Below are positions 40,920-50,014 of a stretch of DNA of 64,000 nucleotides, in pieces. The position numbers and the translations under genes were made by a program. Under the pieces are notes generated by a model. The model ran no database searches. It was not told the DNA's origin and worked only from the letters and a program-made list of their open reading frames with translations. The stretch is from Lysinibacillus mangiferihumi. GTDB taxonomy: Bacteria > Bacillota > Bacilli > Bacillales_A > Planococcaceae. Position 1 is the first letter of the stretch. Each line of letters opens with the position of its first letter. The DNA is taken from assembly GCF_003049665.1 (NCBI RefSeq), contig NZ_PYWM01000022.1, positions 28,544 through 92,543 on the forward strand, in the 5' to 3' direction.

Positions 40920-41354
40920 ATGTCAAATTTAACAGCTTTCTTCGCACATAACAAAAAAGGAAATGAAAATATTAAACGTGCTATTTCAAAGAAATTCATA
41001 GATGAACAAGGTAAACCCATTGAATGGGAGTTTGCACCTGTTTCACCAGAACGTGATACTGAATTAAAGTCTGAATCAACAAAACGTTCTATGATTACAC
41101 AAGGGAAACGTAAAGGGCAATATAATACTGATTTTGACCATTTTAAATACCAACGTCTGTTAACAGTTGAATCTATTGTTTTTCCAAATTTAAAAGATAA
41201 AGAGCTGCAGGATTCATATGGCGTAATGGGTGCTGATGCATTACTAGGAAAAATGCTAACAATTGGTGAAATGGCAGATGCCTCGGCGGCAGCGCAAGAA
41301 GTCAACGGCTATGAAGCAGAACTTGAGGACTTGGTGGAAGAAGTAAAAAACTAA
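40920..41354 (+). CDS. Tail assembly chaperone, short form (XkdN-like)
   Basis: A 144-residue protein in the XkdN slot (KRSMITQGKRKGQYNTDFDH; EVNGYEAELEDLVEEV). It is the G-type chaperone that coats the tape measure during tail assembly. The frame ends right after a perfect A AAA AAC slippery site, and a second open frame continues in -1. Confidence 0.88.
   Translation: MSNLTAFFAHNKKGNENIKRAISKKFIDEQGKPIEWEFAPVSPERDTELKSESTKRSMITQGKRKGQYNTDFDHFKYQRLLTVESIVFPNLKDKELQDSYGVMGADALLGKMLTIGEMADASAAAQEVNGYEAELEDLVEEVKN
41345..41351 (+). other. Programmed -1 frameshift site (A AAA AAC)
   Basis: The heptamer is in the correct phase (GTA AAA AAC TAA) and the stop follows directly. Slippage to AAA AAA CTA opens the -1 frame to 41548. 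This matches the gpG/gpGT strategy known in long-tailed phages. Confidence 0.88.
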
Positions 41355-41548
41355 TTGAGGACGGTGATGGTGACGCAAATATAATGCACTGGTGGGTGCA
41401 AAAGATGCGTCGCCTGCCGTCAGAGTATATATATCTGCCTATTACTGACAAAGCATGTATCATTGCTTCTGTCCAAGTCAAGATTGATGAAGATAAGAAG
41501 GCTGAACGTGAAGCTAAACGAGGAGCCAAAGGAAGAAGAAAAAGGTAG
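41348..41548 (+). CDS. Tail assembly chaperone, frameshift extension (T part)
   Basis: In the -1 frame 65 codons follow the slip site: LIEDGDGDANIMHWWVQKMR, then RLPSEYIYLPITDKACIIAS and a basic tail, ending at TAG 41546-41548. It has no start codon or ribosome site of its own of note, so it should be made only as a fusion of about 209 residues with the upstream chaperone. PBSX-type phages have a similar T part. Confidence 0.82.
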   Translation, partial: KLIEDGDGDANIMHWWVQKMRRLPSEYIYLPITDKACIIASVQVKIDEDKKAEREAKRGAKGRRKR

Positions 41549-41620
41549 AGATATGAAATAGTATTAGAATTCCCTCTATTATCCATGTATAGTTATATTA
41601 GTACATAAGGAGGGCAAAGC

Positions 41621-42613
41621 ATGGCGAAAAATAAGGTAATTGCTGGTGATTATTTAAATTGTTCAGTATTAAAAATTTCTGAATTAATTAGTATTAATTC
41701 AGGGTTTAAAAAAATTTTAGAATTAAATCAAAACACTGTAGAAAATTACGAGTTGATTACAGAGGAACACAGAAAGAGCGCTATATCAGGAGTTTCTCGT
41801 GGGTTGGTAGGCGGAGTATTGTTGGGGCCTGTTGGTTTACTTGCTGGACTGAGTGCAAAAAACAAAGGTACACACTTTGTCGCTATTGAATTTAAAGATG
41901 GTAAAAAAAGCCTATTAGAAATTGATGACAAGATATATAAAACGTTAATTCAAAAAATGTTTAAAACATCGAGTACTCCCACTACAGAGCAAGGAAGTTT
42001 TAGTCCGGTAGATATCAATATAGGTAAAAATAATATTGATAACAATCTTTATAATGCCCCACCTAAAAAGAAAGGGTGTTTTCCTGTTGGTTGTTGGACA
42101 GTTATTATACTTGCTATCATTATTACTATAATAGTAGGGACTAATCAAAGTTCGGATAAAGAAGATGCAAAAAGCTCTGTTCCAGTGATCATAGATGCTA
42201 CAAAATTCAGTAATATTAATAGTGCACAATTGATTGAAATTTTAGGAGATCCCGAAAGCGTTGAAGATTTCAAGTGGTCAATGCCAAAAAACAATCAAAG
42301 TATTGTAGGTAAATTATATATATATGAAAAGAACAAATATGAATTTATATTATTTGATGATGTAGTAGTAAGATTAAACGTTTATTCTGGTCAGTATATG
42401 GGATATGATAATTCTACAATGAATTTTAATAAAGAAGATATATTGCCTATGTTTGGTATTGTACCTCGGTCAACGATGCAGAAGGTGGCTGATACTAATT
42501 ATGCTTTAAGATATGAAAAAGTATCTGATAAAGTGGAAGGTGTATGGATTTTAGAAATTAAAAATAATACATTTGGAATAGCAAAGTTCACTTATGATTC
42601 AAAATATTTTTAA
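41621..42613 (+). CDS. Membrane protein moron between tail chaperone and tape measure
   Basis: A 330-residue protein, A/T-richer than its neighbours. A glycine-zipper hydrophobic patch (GLVGGVLLGPVGLLAGLSA near 61) and a membrane helix (WTVIILAIIITIIVG near 158) flank a linker; the C-terminal 150 residues are probably outside the cytoplasm. It has AGGAGG and its own terminator, and interrupts two genes normally adjacent. No family recognised; likely lysogen-expressed cargo. Confidence 0.75.
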   Translation: MAKNKVIAGDYLNCSVLKISELISINSGFKKILELNQNTVENYELITEEHRKSAISGVSRGLVGGVLLGPVGLLAGLSAKNKGTHFVAIEFKDGKKSLLEIDDKIYKTLIQKMFKTSSTPTTEQGSFSPVDINIGKNNIDNNLYNAPPKKKGCFPVGCWTVIILAIIITIIVGTNQSSDKEDAKSSVPVIIDATKFSNINSAQLIEILGDPESVEDFKWSMPKNNQSIVGKLYIYEKNKYEFILFDDVVVRLNVYSGQYMGYDNSTMNFNKEDILPMFGIVPRSTMQKVADTNYALRYEKVSDKVEGVWILEIKNNTFGIAKFTYDSKYF

Positions 42614-42636
42614 TGCTTTTTAATAATTTATTCATT

Positions 42637-42668
42637 AAAGTCACTTATTTCTTATAGTGGCTTTTTAT
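42637..42668 (+). terminator. Terminator after the tail-region moron
   Basis: AAAGTCACT pairs with AGTGGCTTT around a 10-nt loop, then T-rich. Confidence 0.8.
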
Positions 42669-42691
42669 TATGTTCAAAAAGAGGTGATATA

Positions 42692-44959
42692 ATGGCGACA
42701 ATTAGAACTGCAATCCAAATCCAAGATCGTCTTAGTCAACCGATGAGAGCCATGCATAGTGCTGTTTCAACCATGGTTAATCAGATGGAAGCATTGAATG
42801 CTGCATCTGGTCACATGATGGATACATCTAGTATTGAAATCGCGCGCCGAGAGTTAGCAAGAGCTGCTGAACAATTTAATAGAATCGAAAGTGAAGTTAG
42901 AGATGCTGACAATGCTCAACAAAGATTTACTAATCATATAAGAGATGGTACAAATGCTGCTAAAGGATTATTAGGAAAAATCATGGGAATCTTAGCCGCA
43001 TACTTAACTCTCCAATCAATTGGTGATGTTGTTAAATTATCTGATGAAATGACTAATATCGACGCACGGTTAAACTTAGCTGTAGAAAGTATGCCAAAGT
43101 TAGAACCTATTTCAACTAGTATAGAAGTTGATACAAAAGGATTAAGCGAAGTGCAACAATTACAGCAACAAATTTTTGATGCTGCTCAACGTTCCTATGC
43201 TCCCTATACTCAAACCGCAGATTTAGTTGGTAAACTAAGCATGAATGCGAAAGATGCCTTTGGTAACACTACAGAGGTCGTTGCTTTCGCCGAGTTACTT
43301 AATAAACAATTTGGGATTGCTGGGACGAACGCAGAGGGAGTGGCGTCTGCTACTTTGCAAATAACTCAAGCACTCGGTTCAGGGGTATTAAGGGGCGAAG
43401 AATTAAACTCTGTATTTGAGTCAGCTCCAACCATTATTCAAAACATTGCCGATCATTTAGGAGTGTCGATTGGTAAAATTAGAGAAATGGCAGCAGATGG
43501 TGAATTAACCGCAAGTGTTGTTAAAAATGCAATGTTCGCGGCAGCAGACGACATAAATAAGAAGTTTAATGATATGCCTGTCACTTGGTCTCAAGTTTGG
43601 ACTAACTTTAAAAATGAAGCTTTATGGGCTTTTCAAGATGTACTAAAAAACATTAATGGTATTTTTAATAGTGATCGTTTTAAAGATTTTAGTGCTAGCG
43701 CGACGCAATCTCTATATTTAGTCGCCACCGTTGTAGAACAAGTTTTGAGCATAATGACAACAGTCGGATCGTTTGTTTATGATAATTGGTCATTTATTGC
43801 ACCAGTAGTTGGAGGAGTTACAGCAGCGCTTATTATCAATGCAGCCGCGTGGGCTTGGACTAATAGAGAAATAGCGATTAATGCATTAATGACTCTAACT
43901 GCAGGAATACGTAATTTGTGGTATGTTGCAACAACCGTTTTATCAACTTGGGCAACATATGGTTTCGCTGCTGCTATGGCAGCTTTGAGTATCGCAATAG
44001 CAGCAAACCCTATCGGTTGGTTAATTGGTGCTATAGTTTTATTAATTGTCTTGTTTTACCTCGCAGTAGCAGTAATTAATCATTTTGCTGGTACATCTAT
44101 AAGTGCAACAGGAATAGTAGCTGGAGCATTTATGGTTCTAGGAACACATATATACAACATCGTTGCTTTCTGGTGGAATATTTTCGCCTCATTTTGGGAG
44201 TTTTTCGCAAACATTTCTAAAGATAGAACATATGCAATTAAAAAATTATTCTACAATCTTGCTAGTAATTTTCTAGACATGGCAATTTCTATGTCTAGTG
44301 GTTGGGATAAATTTGCTACTGGTTTTGCAAATGCGATGATCGATGCTGTTAATAAAGCTATCCAGGCATGGAATTGGTTAATAGATTTACTACCTACAGA
44401 TATTGCAGCTAAGATTGGATTAGGAAAAGGAACTGAATTCTCTCATAGAACATCAATAACAAGTGATTTCAAAGGTATTAAAGCAGGATTAAAAGATTGG
44501 GTAGGTGAAGCCCCTGCTGACTACTGGGAAGCCCCTAAAATGGAAATGAAGTCATTAGGTGGTGCGTGGGATACAGGGTATAACTGGGGAGCTAATGTAT
44601 TTAATCCGGAAAAAGGTACTGGTGGTAGCGATGATCAAATAAAAAAAGCCATCGATGATGCATTAGCGCTAGGTGACAAACTTGACAAAGGTAACGATGC
44701 TGGGAAGAAAACGGCTGACAATACGAAGAAAGCTGCCGATGGAATAAAAATGTTAAACGAAGATCTAAAATATCTTCGTGACCTTGCTGAACGTGAAGCA
44801 ATCAACCGTTATACTACTGCAGAAATCACAGTCGATATGAAAAATGAAAACTATATTAATAATGAAACGGACATCGACGGGATTGTTGATAAATTCGGTG
44901 AAAAAGTAGAGGAAACAGTTGCGATGTTAGCGGAAGGAGGACCGACAGATCATGTATAA
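42692..44959 (+). CDS. Tail tape measure protein (XkdO-like)
   Basis: A 755-residue protein with the tape-measure N-terminal domain (LRGEELNSVFESAPTIIQNI near 235; KNEALWAFQDVL near 307), a central block of hydrophobic helices (about 365-470) and an Ala/Lys-rich end. Its length sets tail length and it is ejected into the host membrane. GAGGTGATAT precedes the ATG. Confidence 0.93.
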   Translation: MATIRTAIQIQDRLSQPMRAMHSAVSTMVNQMEALNAASGHMMDTSSIEIARRELARAAEQFNRIESEVRDADNAQQRFTNHIRDGTNAAKGLLGKIMGILAAYLTLQSIGDVVKLSDEMTNIDARLNLAVESMPKLEPISTSIEVDTKGLSEVQQLQQQIFDAAQRSYAPYTQTADLVGKLSMNAKDAFGNTTEVVAFAELLNKQFGIAGTNAEGVASATLQITQALGSGVLRGEELNSVFESAPTIIQNIADHLGVSIGKIREMAADGELTASVVKNAMFAAADDINKKFNDMPVTWSQVWTNFKNEALWAFQDVLKNINGIFNSDRFKDFSASATQSLYLVATVVEQVLSIMTTVGSFVYDNWSFIAPVVGGVTAALIINAAAWAWTNREIAINALMTLTAGIRNLWYVATTVLSTWATYGFAAAMAALSIAIAANPIGWLIGAIVLLIVLFYLAVAVINHFAGTSISATGIVAGAFMVLGTHIYNIVAFWWNIFASFWEFFANISKDRTYAIKKLFYNLASNFLDMAISMSSGWDKFATGFANAMIDAVNKAIQAWNWLIDLLPTDIAAKIGLGKGTEFSHRTSITSDFKGIKAGLKDWVGEAPADYWEAPKMEMKSLGGAWDTGYNWGANVFNPEKGTGGSDDQIKKAIDDALALGDKLDKGNDAGKKTADNTKKAADGIKMLNEDLKYLRDLAEREAINRYTTAEITVDMKNENYINNETDIDGIVDKFGEKVEETVAMLAEGGPTDHV

Positions 44960-45656
44960 CTTTTTCATAGATGGTGTACAGTTCCCTGTCCCTCCTTCTG
45001 AATTGATTACGAAAATTAATGGCCGTAATGAAACAATCGTGCTCATGAATGATGGGGAAGTAAATATTATAAAGAAAACAGGTTTAACGGATATTGAGTT
45101 TGAGGTATTACTCCCAAACGTCAAATATCCGTTTTCTGTTTATCCGAATGGTTTTCAACCAGCTACTTATTATCTTGATAAGCTTGAAAAATTAATGGTA
45201 TCTGACAAGCCGTTTCAATTCATCGTCAACCGTATGATGCCGAATGGCAACTTACTCTTTGATACGAACATGACTGTTTCAATAGAAGATTATGAAATTA
45301 AAGAATCTGCTGAAAATGGCTTTGATGTTATGGTAAGCATCCGTTTGAAGCAATACCGAGCATATGGCAATAAACGACTTGTTACTAAGCCAGCTACTGC
45401 ACCCAATAACGCTACAAGTGCACCGACTACACAAAAGGCAGTGGTTGAACAAAAACGCCCTACAACGGGCAAGGAAACACCTAAAACACATACTGTTGTC
45501 AAAGGTGATACGTTGTGGGCCATTGCTAAGAAGTACTTAGGCGACGGCTCAAAGTTTCCCGAACTTGCAAAGCTCAATAACATTAAAAATCCAAATGAAA
45601 TTAAAGTTGGGCAGGTGATAAAACTTGGCAAAAACACAGCTGTATATCATGAGTAA
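44952..45656 (+). CDS. LysM-containing baseplate protein (XkdP-like)
   Basis: A 234-residue protein. The N-terminal 125 residues match the XkdP tail domain; a Thr/Pro linker leads to a LysM module (HTVVKGDTLWAIAKKYLGDG near 178) that binds peptidoglycan. It links the tape measure to the baseplate hub. Confidence 0.93.
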   Translation: MYNFFIDGVQFPVPPSELITKINGRNETIVLMNDGEVNIIKKTGLTDIEFEVLLPNVKYPFSVYPNGFQPATYYLDKLEKLMVSDKPFQFIVNRMMPNGNLLFDTNMTVSIEDYEIKESAENGFDVMVSIRLKQYRAYGNKRLVTKPATAPNNATSAPTTQKAVVEQKRPTTGKETPKTHTVVKGDTLWAIAKKYLGDGSKFPELAKLNNIKNPNEIKVGQVIKLGKNTAVYHE

Positions 45657-46587
45657 AGGACGTATTTTCGAATGTGCTGTAGAAGAAGGTGTCGAGTGGG
45701 AAACGCATCGTAAAGGCACGCCAGGTAAGCTAACGTTTAACATCATTAAAGATGAAGTGCTTGGCTTCCATGAAGGGGATGCAGTGCGTTTTGATTACGA
45801 TGGCCACAAGATATTTTTCGGCTTTGTATTCACTAAAAAACGGAATAACAACCGTCTTATCAGCGTTACTTGCTATGACCAACTACGTTACTTTAAAAAC
45901 AAGGACACATACGTATACGCCAATAAAACAGCTGCTCAAGTGCTTCAAATGATTGCAGAGGACTTTAGGCTAAAGACAGGCATTGTCGCGAATACGAAAC
46001 ATGTCATTGCTTCTAGAGTAGAGGATAACCAAGAGTTATTTTCCATCATGGATAATGCCCTATCTGAAACGACGCTTAATACAGGTGATTTATATGTACT
46101 GTATGACGATTATGGTGCGTTAAATCTTCGTAATATCAAGATGCTTAAATCAGATTTACTTATCGATGAAGAATCAGGCGAATCGTTTGAATACACAACT
46201 TCAATTGATGAGAACACCTACAATAAAATCAAGCTTGTAAGAGAAAACAAAAAAACAGGTAAACGTGAAATCTACATCGCACAAGACAGCTCCAAAATGA
46301 ACGAGTGGGGCGTATTGCAGATGACAGATAAACTCGATGAAAAAGAAAATGGTAAAGCGAAAGCTGACGGCATGTTGGCTCTTTACAATCGTAAATCAAG
46401 GAAGCTACACATCAATAAAGTGTTTGGTGATCCAACGGTACGAGGTGGCACTACATTAGGCGTTCAAATGTACTTAGGGGACATAACGGTAGCTCATTTT
46501 ATGTTGGTTGAAACGGTCAAACACACCTTCAAAGAATCAGACCATCGTATGGACTTAAAACTGATTGGCGGTGATTTCGTTGCGTAG
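45625..46587 (+). CDS. Baseplate hub protein (XkdQ-like, gpD family)
   Basis: A 320-residue protein with a hub-like N-terminus (GDAVRFDYDGHKIFFGFVFT near 51) as in XkdQ/YqbQ. TTG start after AGGTGAT, overlapping the LysM gene by 32 bp. It forms the tube-to-spike hub. Confidence 0.88.
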   Translation: MAKTQLYIMSKGRIFECAVEEGVEWETHRKGTPGKLTFNIIKDEVLGFHEGDAVRFDYDGHKIFFGFVFTKKRNNNRLISVTCYDQLRYFKNKDTYVYANKTAAQVLQMIAEDFRLKTGIVANTKHVIASRVEDNQELFSIMDNALSETTLNTGDLYVLYDDYGALNLRNIKMLKSDLLIDEESGESFEYTTSIDENTYNKIKLVRENKKTGKREIYIAQDSSKMNEWGVLQMTDKLDEKENGKAKADGMLALYNRKSRKLHINKVFGDPTVRGGTTLGVQMYLGDITVAHFMLVETVKHTFKESDHRMDLKLIGGDFVA

Positions 46588-46948
46588 TATGGAAGATATT
46601 TTAATTGAGTTTCAAAAGATAGTACAAGGAGTATTAAATGCTCAAAAGCTTTGTACGATTGTATACGGAACCGTTGTTAGTGTAGAGCCATTAGAAGTGT
46701 ATGTTGACCAAAAACTAACACTTAAAAAGGAACAATTAAAGCTTACACGTGCGGTCATGGATTACGAGGTAGATATGACGGTTGAACACGAAACAGAAAT
46801 CGGCAATGGTCCTGCTAGTCATACACACGAATATAAAGGCCGTAAAAAATTCAAAATTCATAACGGCTTAGTTGATGGCGACAAAGTCACTATGATACGA
46901 GCGCATGGCGGACAACAATACTTAATTATCGATAAAGAGGTGGTTTGA
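46580..46948 (+). CDS. Baseplate protein DUF2577 (XkdR-like)
   Basis: A 122-residue protein with KLTLKKEQLKLTRAVMDYEV and LVDGDKVTMIRAHGGQQYLI, typical of DUF2577. Start is uncertain: TTG 46580 fits the GGTGAT site, ATG 46589 is possible. Coupled to DUF2634. Confidence 0.85.
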   Translation: MRSMEDILIEFQKIVQGVLNAQKLCTIVYGTVVSVEPLEVYVDQKLTLKKEQLKLTRAVMDYEVDMTVEHETEIGNGPASHTHEYKGRKKFKIHNGLVDGDKVTMIRAHGGQQYLIIDKEVV

Positions 46949-47352
46949 TGATTCCTAAAAATGATAACGCTGATTTTACTGTTGATTTTGAGGAAGAGAT
47001 TCATCCTACTCGAACTTATCGAATGGACCCTGTTAGGAAAAGAATTATTGGTTATACAGATGGACAAGAGGCCATGGAGCAAGCCGTATATAAAGCTATG
47101 GGCACAGAACGCTATGAGAATATTATTTATAGCTGGAATTTCGGAGCAGAAGTTGCACAATTGTTTGGTAAGCCTATTCCGTACGTATATAGTGAATTGC
47201 AGCGTATTACGAAAGAATGTTTGTTACATGATGATCGTATTACCGAATTAACAAATTTTGATTTTAAACATGTGAAGAACAAAGTATTCATGTATTTCAT
47301 TGCTCACACGATTTTCGGTGAAGTACCGATAGAGAAGGAGGTGGATATTTGA
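46945..47352 (+). CDS. Baseplate protein DUF2634 (XkdS-like)
   Basis: A 135-residue protein with RTYRMDPVRKRIIGYTDGQE near 23 and SWNFGAEVAQLFGKPIPYV, the DUF2634 pattern. Equivalent to a T4 gp25-type wedge component. Overlaps both neighbours. Confidence 0.88.
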   Translation: MMIPKNDNADFTVDFEEEIHPTRTYRMDPVRKRIIGYTDGQEAMEQAVYKAMGTERYENIIYSWNFGAEVAQLFGKPIPYVYSELQRITKECLLHDDRITELTNFDFKHVKNKVFMYFIAHTIFGEVPIEKEVDI

Positions 47353-48407
47353 TGTTTGAGCATATTTCATATGAAGGGTTATTAGAAGCATCATTAAATA
47401 ATGTTGCGAATGACGTAGATAAACGTGAGGGTGCCATTATATTCGATGCCCTATCACCACATACAAAACAATTATATGAATTGTATTTCTCAATGGATGG
47501 TATGATTCAGGAAATGTTCGGGGATACAGCATCTCGTGAATTCTTGATTAAATTGTGTAAGGATAGGGGCATTACGCCAGAAGTAGCGACTCCAGCAATA
47601 CGAAAAGGTGAATTTAATATTGATGTCTCGATAGGTGATCGTTTTAGTTTGGGTACATTAAATTACGTCGTTACTGAAAAAATCAGCGATGGCGTTTTTA
47701 AATTGAAATGCGAAACTGTAGGAATAAAAGGTAATTTAGATTACGGCAATCTTATTCCGATTGATTACATCAACGGACTTGAAAAGGCAGTCCTCTCAGA
47801 TGTGCTAATTCCAGGAGAAGATGAAGAACCTACTGAAAAGTTAAGGAAACGTTATTTGGAAAGCTTTGATGCACTTGCTTATGGTGGCAATAGAAAAGAT
47901 TATAAAGATAAAGTGCATAAGCTACAGGGAATTGGTGGAGTAAAAATGTATCGAGTACGTGAAGGGATTTATAACGTAAAGTTAGTTATTATGGATGCTC
48001 AATATCAAACACCCTCTCTTGTACTAATAGATACTATTCAAACTGCAATCGATCCAGTTGTTAATCAAGGAGAAGGACTAGGTATTGCACCGATTGGTCA
48101 CGTGGTGAAGGTAGAGGGTGTTGTCGAAACGCTCGTTAATTTAACATTTAATATTACGTATGATGTGGGCTATGATTGGGCGTTAAGCGAATTAGAGTTC
48201 CAAGCCATGATTGATAATTATTTCTTAGAATTAAAAAAGGAATGGGAAGATAGTTCACAACTTGTGGTTAGAATCGCCCAAATTGAATCAAGAGCTCTAG
48301 GAATAGATGGTGTAATAGATATTCGCGATACATTGATTAATGGTGTTGCTGATAATCTAATACTTCATGAAAATGCTATTCCAGTAAGAGGTGTATTAAG
48401 TGAATGA
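47352..48407 (+). CDS. Baseplate J protein (XkdT-like)
   Basis: A 351-residue baseplate wedge protein: EGAIIFDALSPHTKQLYELY near 21, ESFDALAYGGNRKDYKDKVH near 170. Its first base overlaps the previous stop; TTG 47349 is possible, but GGAGG spacing favours ATG 47352. Confidence 0.92.
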   Translation: MFEHISYEGLLEASLNNVANDVDKREGAIIFDALSPHTKQLYELYFSMDGMIQEMFGDTASREFLIKLCKDRGITPEVATPAIRKGEFNIDVSIGDRFSLGTLNYVVTEKISDGVFKLKCETVGIKGNLDYGNLIPIDYINGLEKAVLSDVLIPGEDEEPTEKLRKRYLESFDALAYGGNRKDYKDKVHKLQGIGGVKMYRVREGIYNVKLVIMDAQYQTPSLVLIDTIQTAIDPVVNQGEGLGIAPIGHVVKVEGVVETLVNLTFNITYDVGYDWALSELEFQAMIDNYFLELKKEWEDSSQLVVRIAQIESRALGIDGVIDIRDTLINGVADNLILHENAIPVRGVLSE

Positions 48408-49056
48408 TTATTTAACGAACGAAATTGATTTATATCCTTTACTACCTACTACTGTAAATGAGTATAAAGAGTTTCAAGAGATTACGCGTGTAGAAAGTGA
48501 TAATTTTAACAAAGCAAGAAAGCAGCTAATCGATATTTTTAAATTCCGTTTTGTCCATGAGACAAATGAGAAGGGCGTGCTCTTGTGGGAAAAAATGTTG
48601 AAGATTAAACGACGTACAACCGATTCATTGGAAGAACGTAAAATTCGTATTCTAACCAAAATTAATAACAAATTACCTTACACTATGCGTTCTTTACGAC
48701 AACTCTTAAATTCATTATGTGGAGAAGAAAACTATAAAGTTTTACTTGATCCTCAAACATATGAACTGCATTTCGAATTTTATAACAGAATTACAGATGT
48801 GCATCATTTAAAGAAAACATTAGAAGAAATGATACCTTTGAATGTATGGTTGCATTTCCTTTACGTAATAAATATTCCATCAATTAAAATAAGCGCACGT
48901 GAACATGTATATCCTGTGAATTACCCTATTACAAATGTAGCTGTTGCACAAAATAATGGTGTAGGAGTTAGTAGTGAATCCAATATTGAAATGCCAGTAA
49001 AAGGACATGGTTATCAAGTGATGTATCCGATAACTGGAATGTCCTTTTCTTATTAG
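48400..49056 (+). CDS. DUF2313/YmfQ-type baseplate protein (XkdU-like)
   Basis: A 218-residue protein with LLPTTVNEYKEFQEITRVES and ERKIRILTKINNKLPYTMRS, matching the DUF2313 group that joins the wedge to tail fibres. GTG start overlapping the J gene. Confidence 0.85.
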   Translation: MNDYLTNEIDLYPLLPTTVNEYKEFQEITRVESDNFNKARKQLIDIFKFRFVHETNEKGVLLWEKMLKIKRRTTDSLEERKIRILTKINNKLPYTMRSLRQLLNSLCGEENYKVLLDPQTYELHFEFYNRITDVHHLKKTLEEMIPLNVWLHFLYVINIPSIKISAREHVYPVNYPITNVAVAQNNGVGVSSESNIEMPVKGHGYQVMYPITGMSFSY

Positions 49057-49068
49057 AGAGGTGATGAA

Positions 49069-49377
49069 ATGCAAGTACGTGAAAGATTATTAAATATATT
49101 GTATCAAGCGCTACTTTCCAGTGTGAAAAAGGGGCGTTTTTTAATTGATGGAACTGAAAGAGATGTAGATATTTACAGAACAGAGCGACTAGGCAGTATC
49201 TTGCGCGTGATGTTTTATCTAGATGATTACAGAGGCGCCGTAACACATGCGGCACTTTTAGATAACGACAACGTAATTTTAGTAGATGGACCTACAAATT
49301 TTTATAAAGAAAATGATGGATTTATGTATGTATTTGATATTCCAATCATTGTGGAAGGGATGGCGACTAATGAATGA
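49069..49377 (+). CDS. Hypothetical baseplate/fibre-region protein
   Basis: A 102-residue beta-rich protein (GRFLIDGTERDVDIYRTERL) between wedge and fibre genes. No family recognised; probably structural. Confidence 0.7.
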   Translation: MQVRERLLNILYQALLSSVKKGRFLIDGTERDVDIYRTERLGSILRVMFYLDDYRGAVTHAALLDNDNVILVDGPTNFYKENDGFMYVFDIPIIVEGMATNE

Positions 49378-50012
49378 AAATTGAAGATTACGAGTTGATA
49401 GGCTTTCTTGACCACATATTGAAAATTGATGAAAAGGGAAATTTCATTCCTAAAATTGACCCATCTACTGGAACTCAAAAGATTGACCGAATTACTGGAT
49501 TACCAGTATGGGAGGCATTACAAGAAGGTACACGACATAGCGCAAAAGTGATGGGACATCTAGATAAAAATATTAAGGCAAACAGAGAATTATTGACAAG
49601 TCTATACGCTCTCATCCGACGTATGCAAATACAAATGGAACTAGATGGACGTGTACCAGGTAACAGCGGAACGTTTGCAGACACGCTTGACGGCAGCACA
49701 AACAAAATCAAATTAGACACAGCGATGACCGACATTATTGAGGCTGTCATAATAGGAACAACTACTTTAAAAGTGGCTAGTGTTGATGGTTTTACACCGT
49801 TTACACAGGTCACTATTTTTGATGATGTAGCAAGTGAGGACGTTGTAATTACAGCGGTAGGTACAGATACAATTACAGTTTCAGCACTTACCAATTCATA
49901 CAAAAAAGGCGCAAAAGTGGCTCGAAGTAATGTTCAAATTGATACGGTTAACGCGGAGATGGGTGTCGGAGATTGGAAGACCTACAACGTTGAATTAGTG
50001 GAGGTGGTTTAA
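49374..50012 (+). CDS. Putative fibre or collar protein
   Basis: A 212-residue protein: a helical N-terminal half with RHSAKVMGHLDKNIKANREL and a beta-rich C-terminal half (TTTLKVASVDGFTPFTQVTI) like short trimeric fibre domains. Overlaps the previous gene by 4 bp. Confidence 0.65.
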   Translation: MKIEDYELIGFLDHILKIDEKGNFIPKIDPSTGTQKIDRITGLPVWEALQEGTRHSAKVMGHLDKNIKANRELLTSLYALIRRMQIQMELDGRVPGNSGTFADTLDGSTNKIKLDTAMTDIIEAVIIGTTTLKVASVDGFTPFTQVTIFDDVASEDVVITAVGTDTITVSALTNSYKKGAKVARSNVQIDTVNAEMGVGDWKTYNVELVEVV

Positions 50013-50014
50013 GG

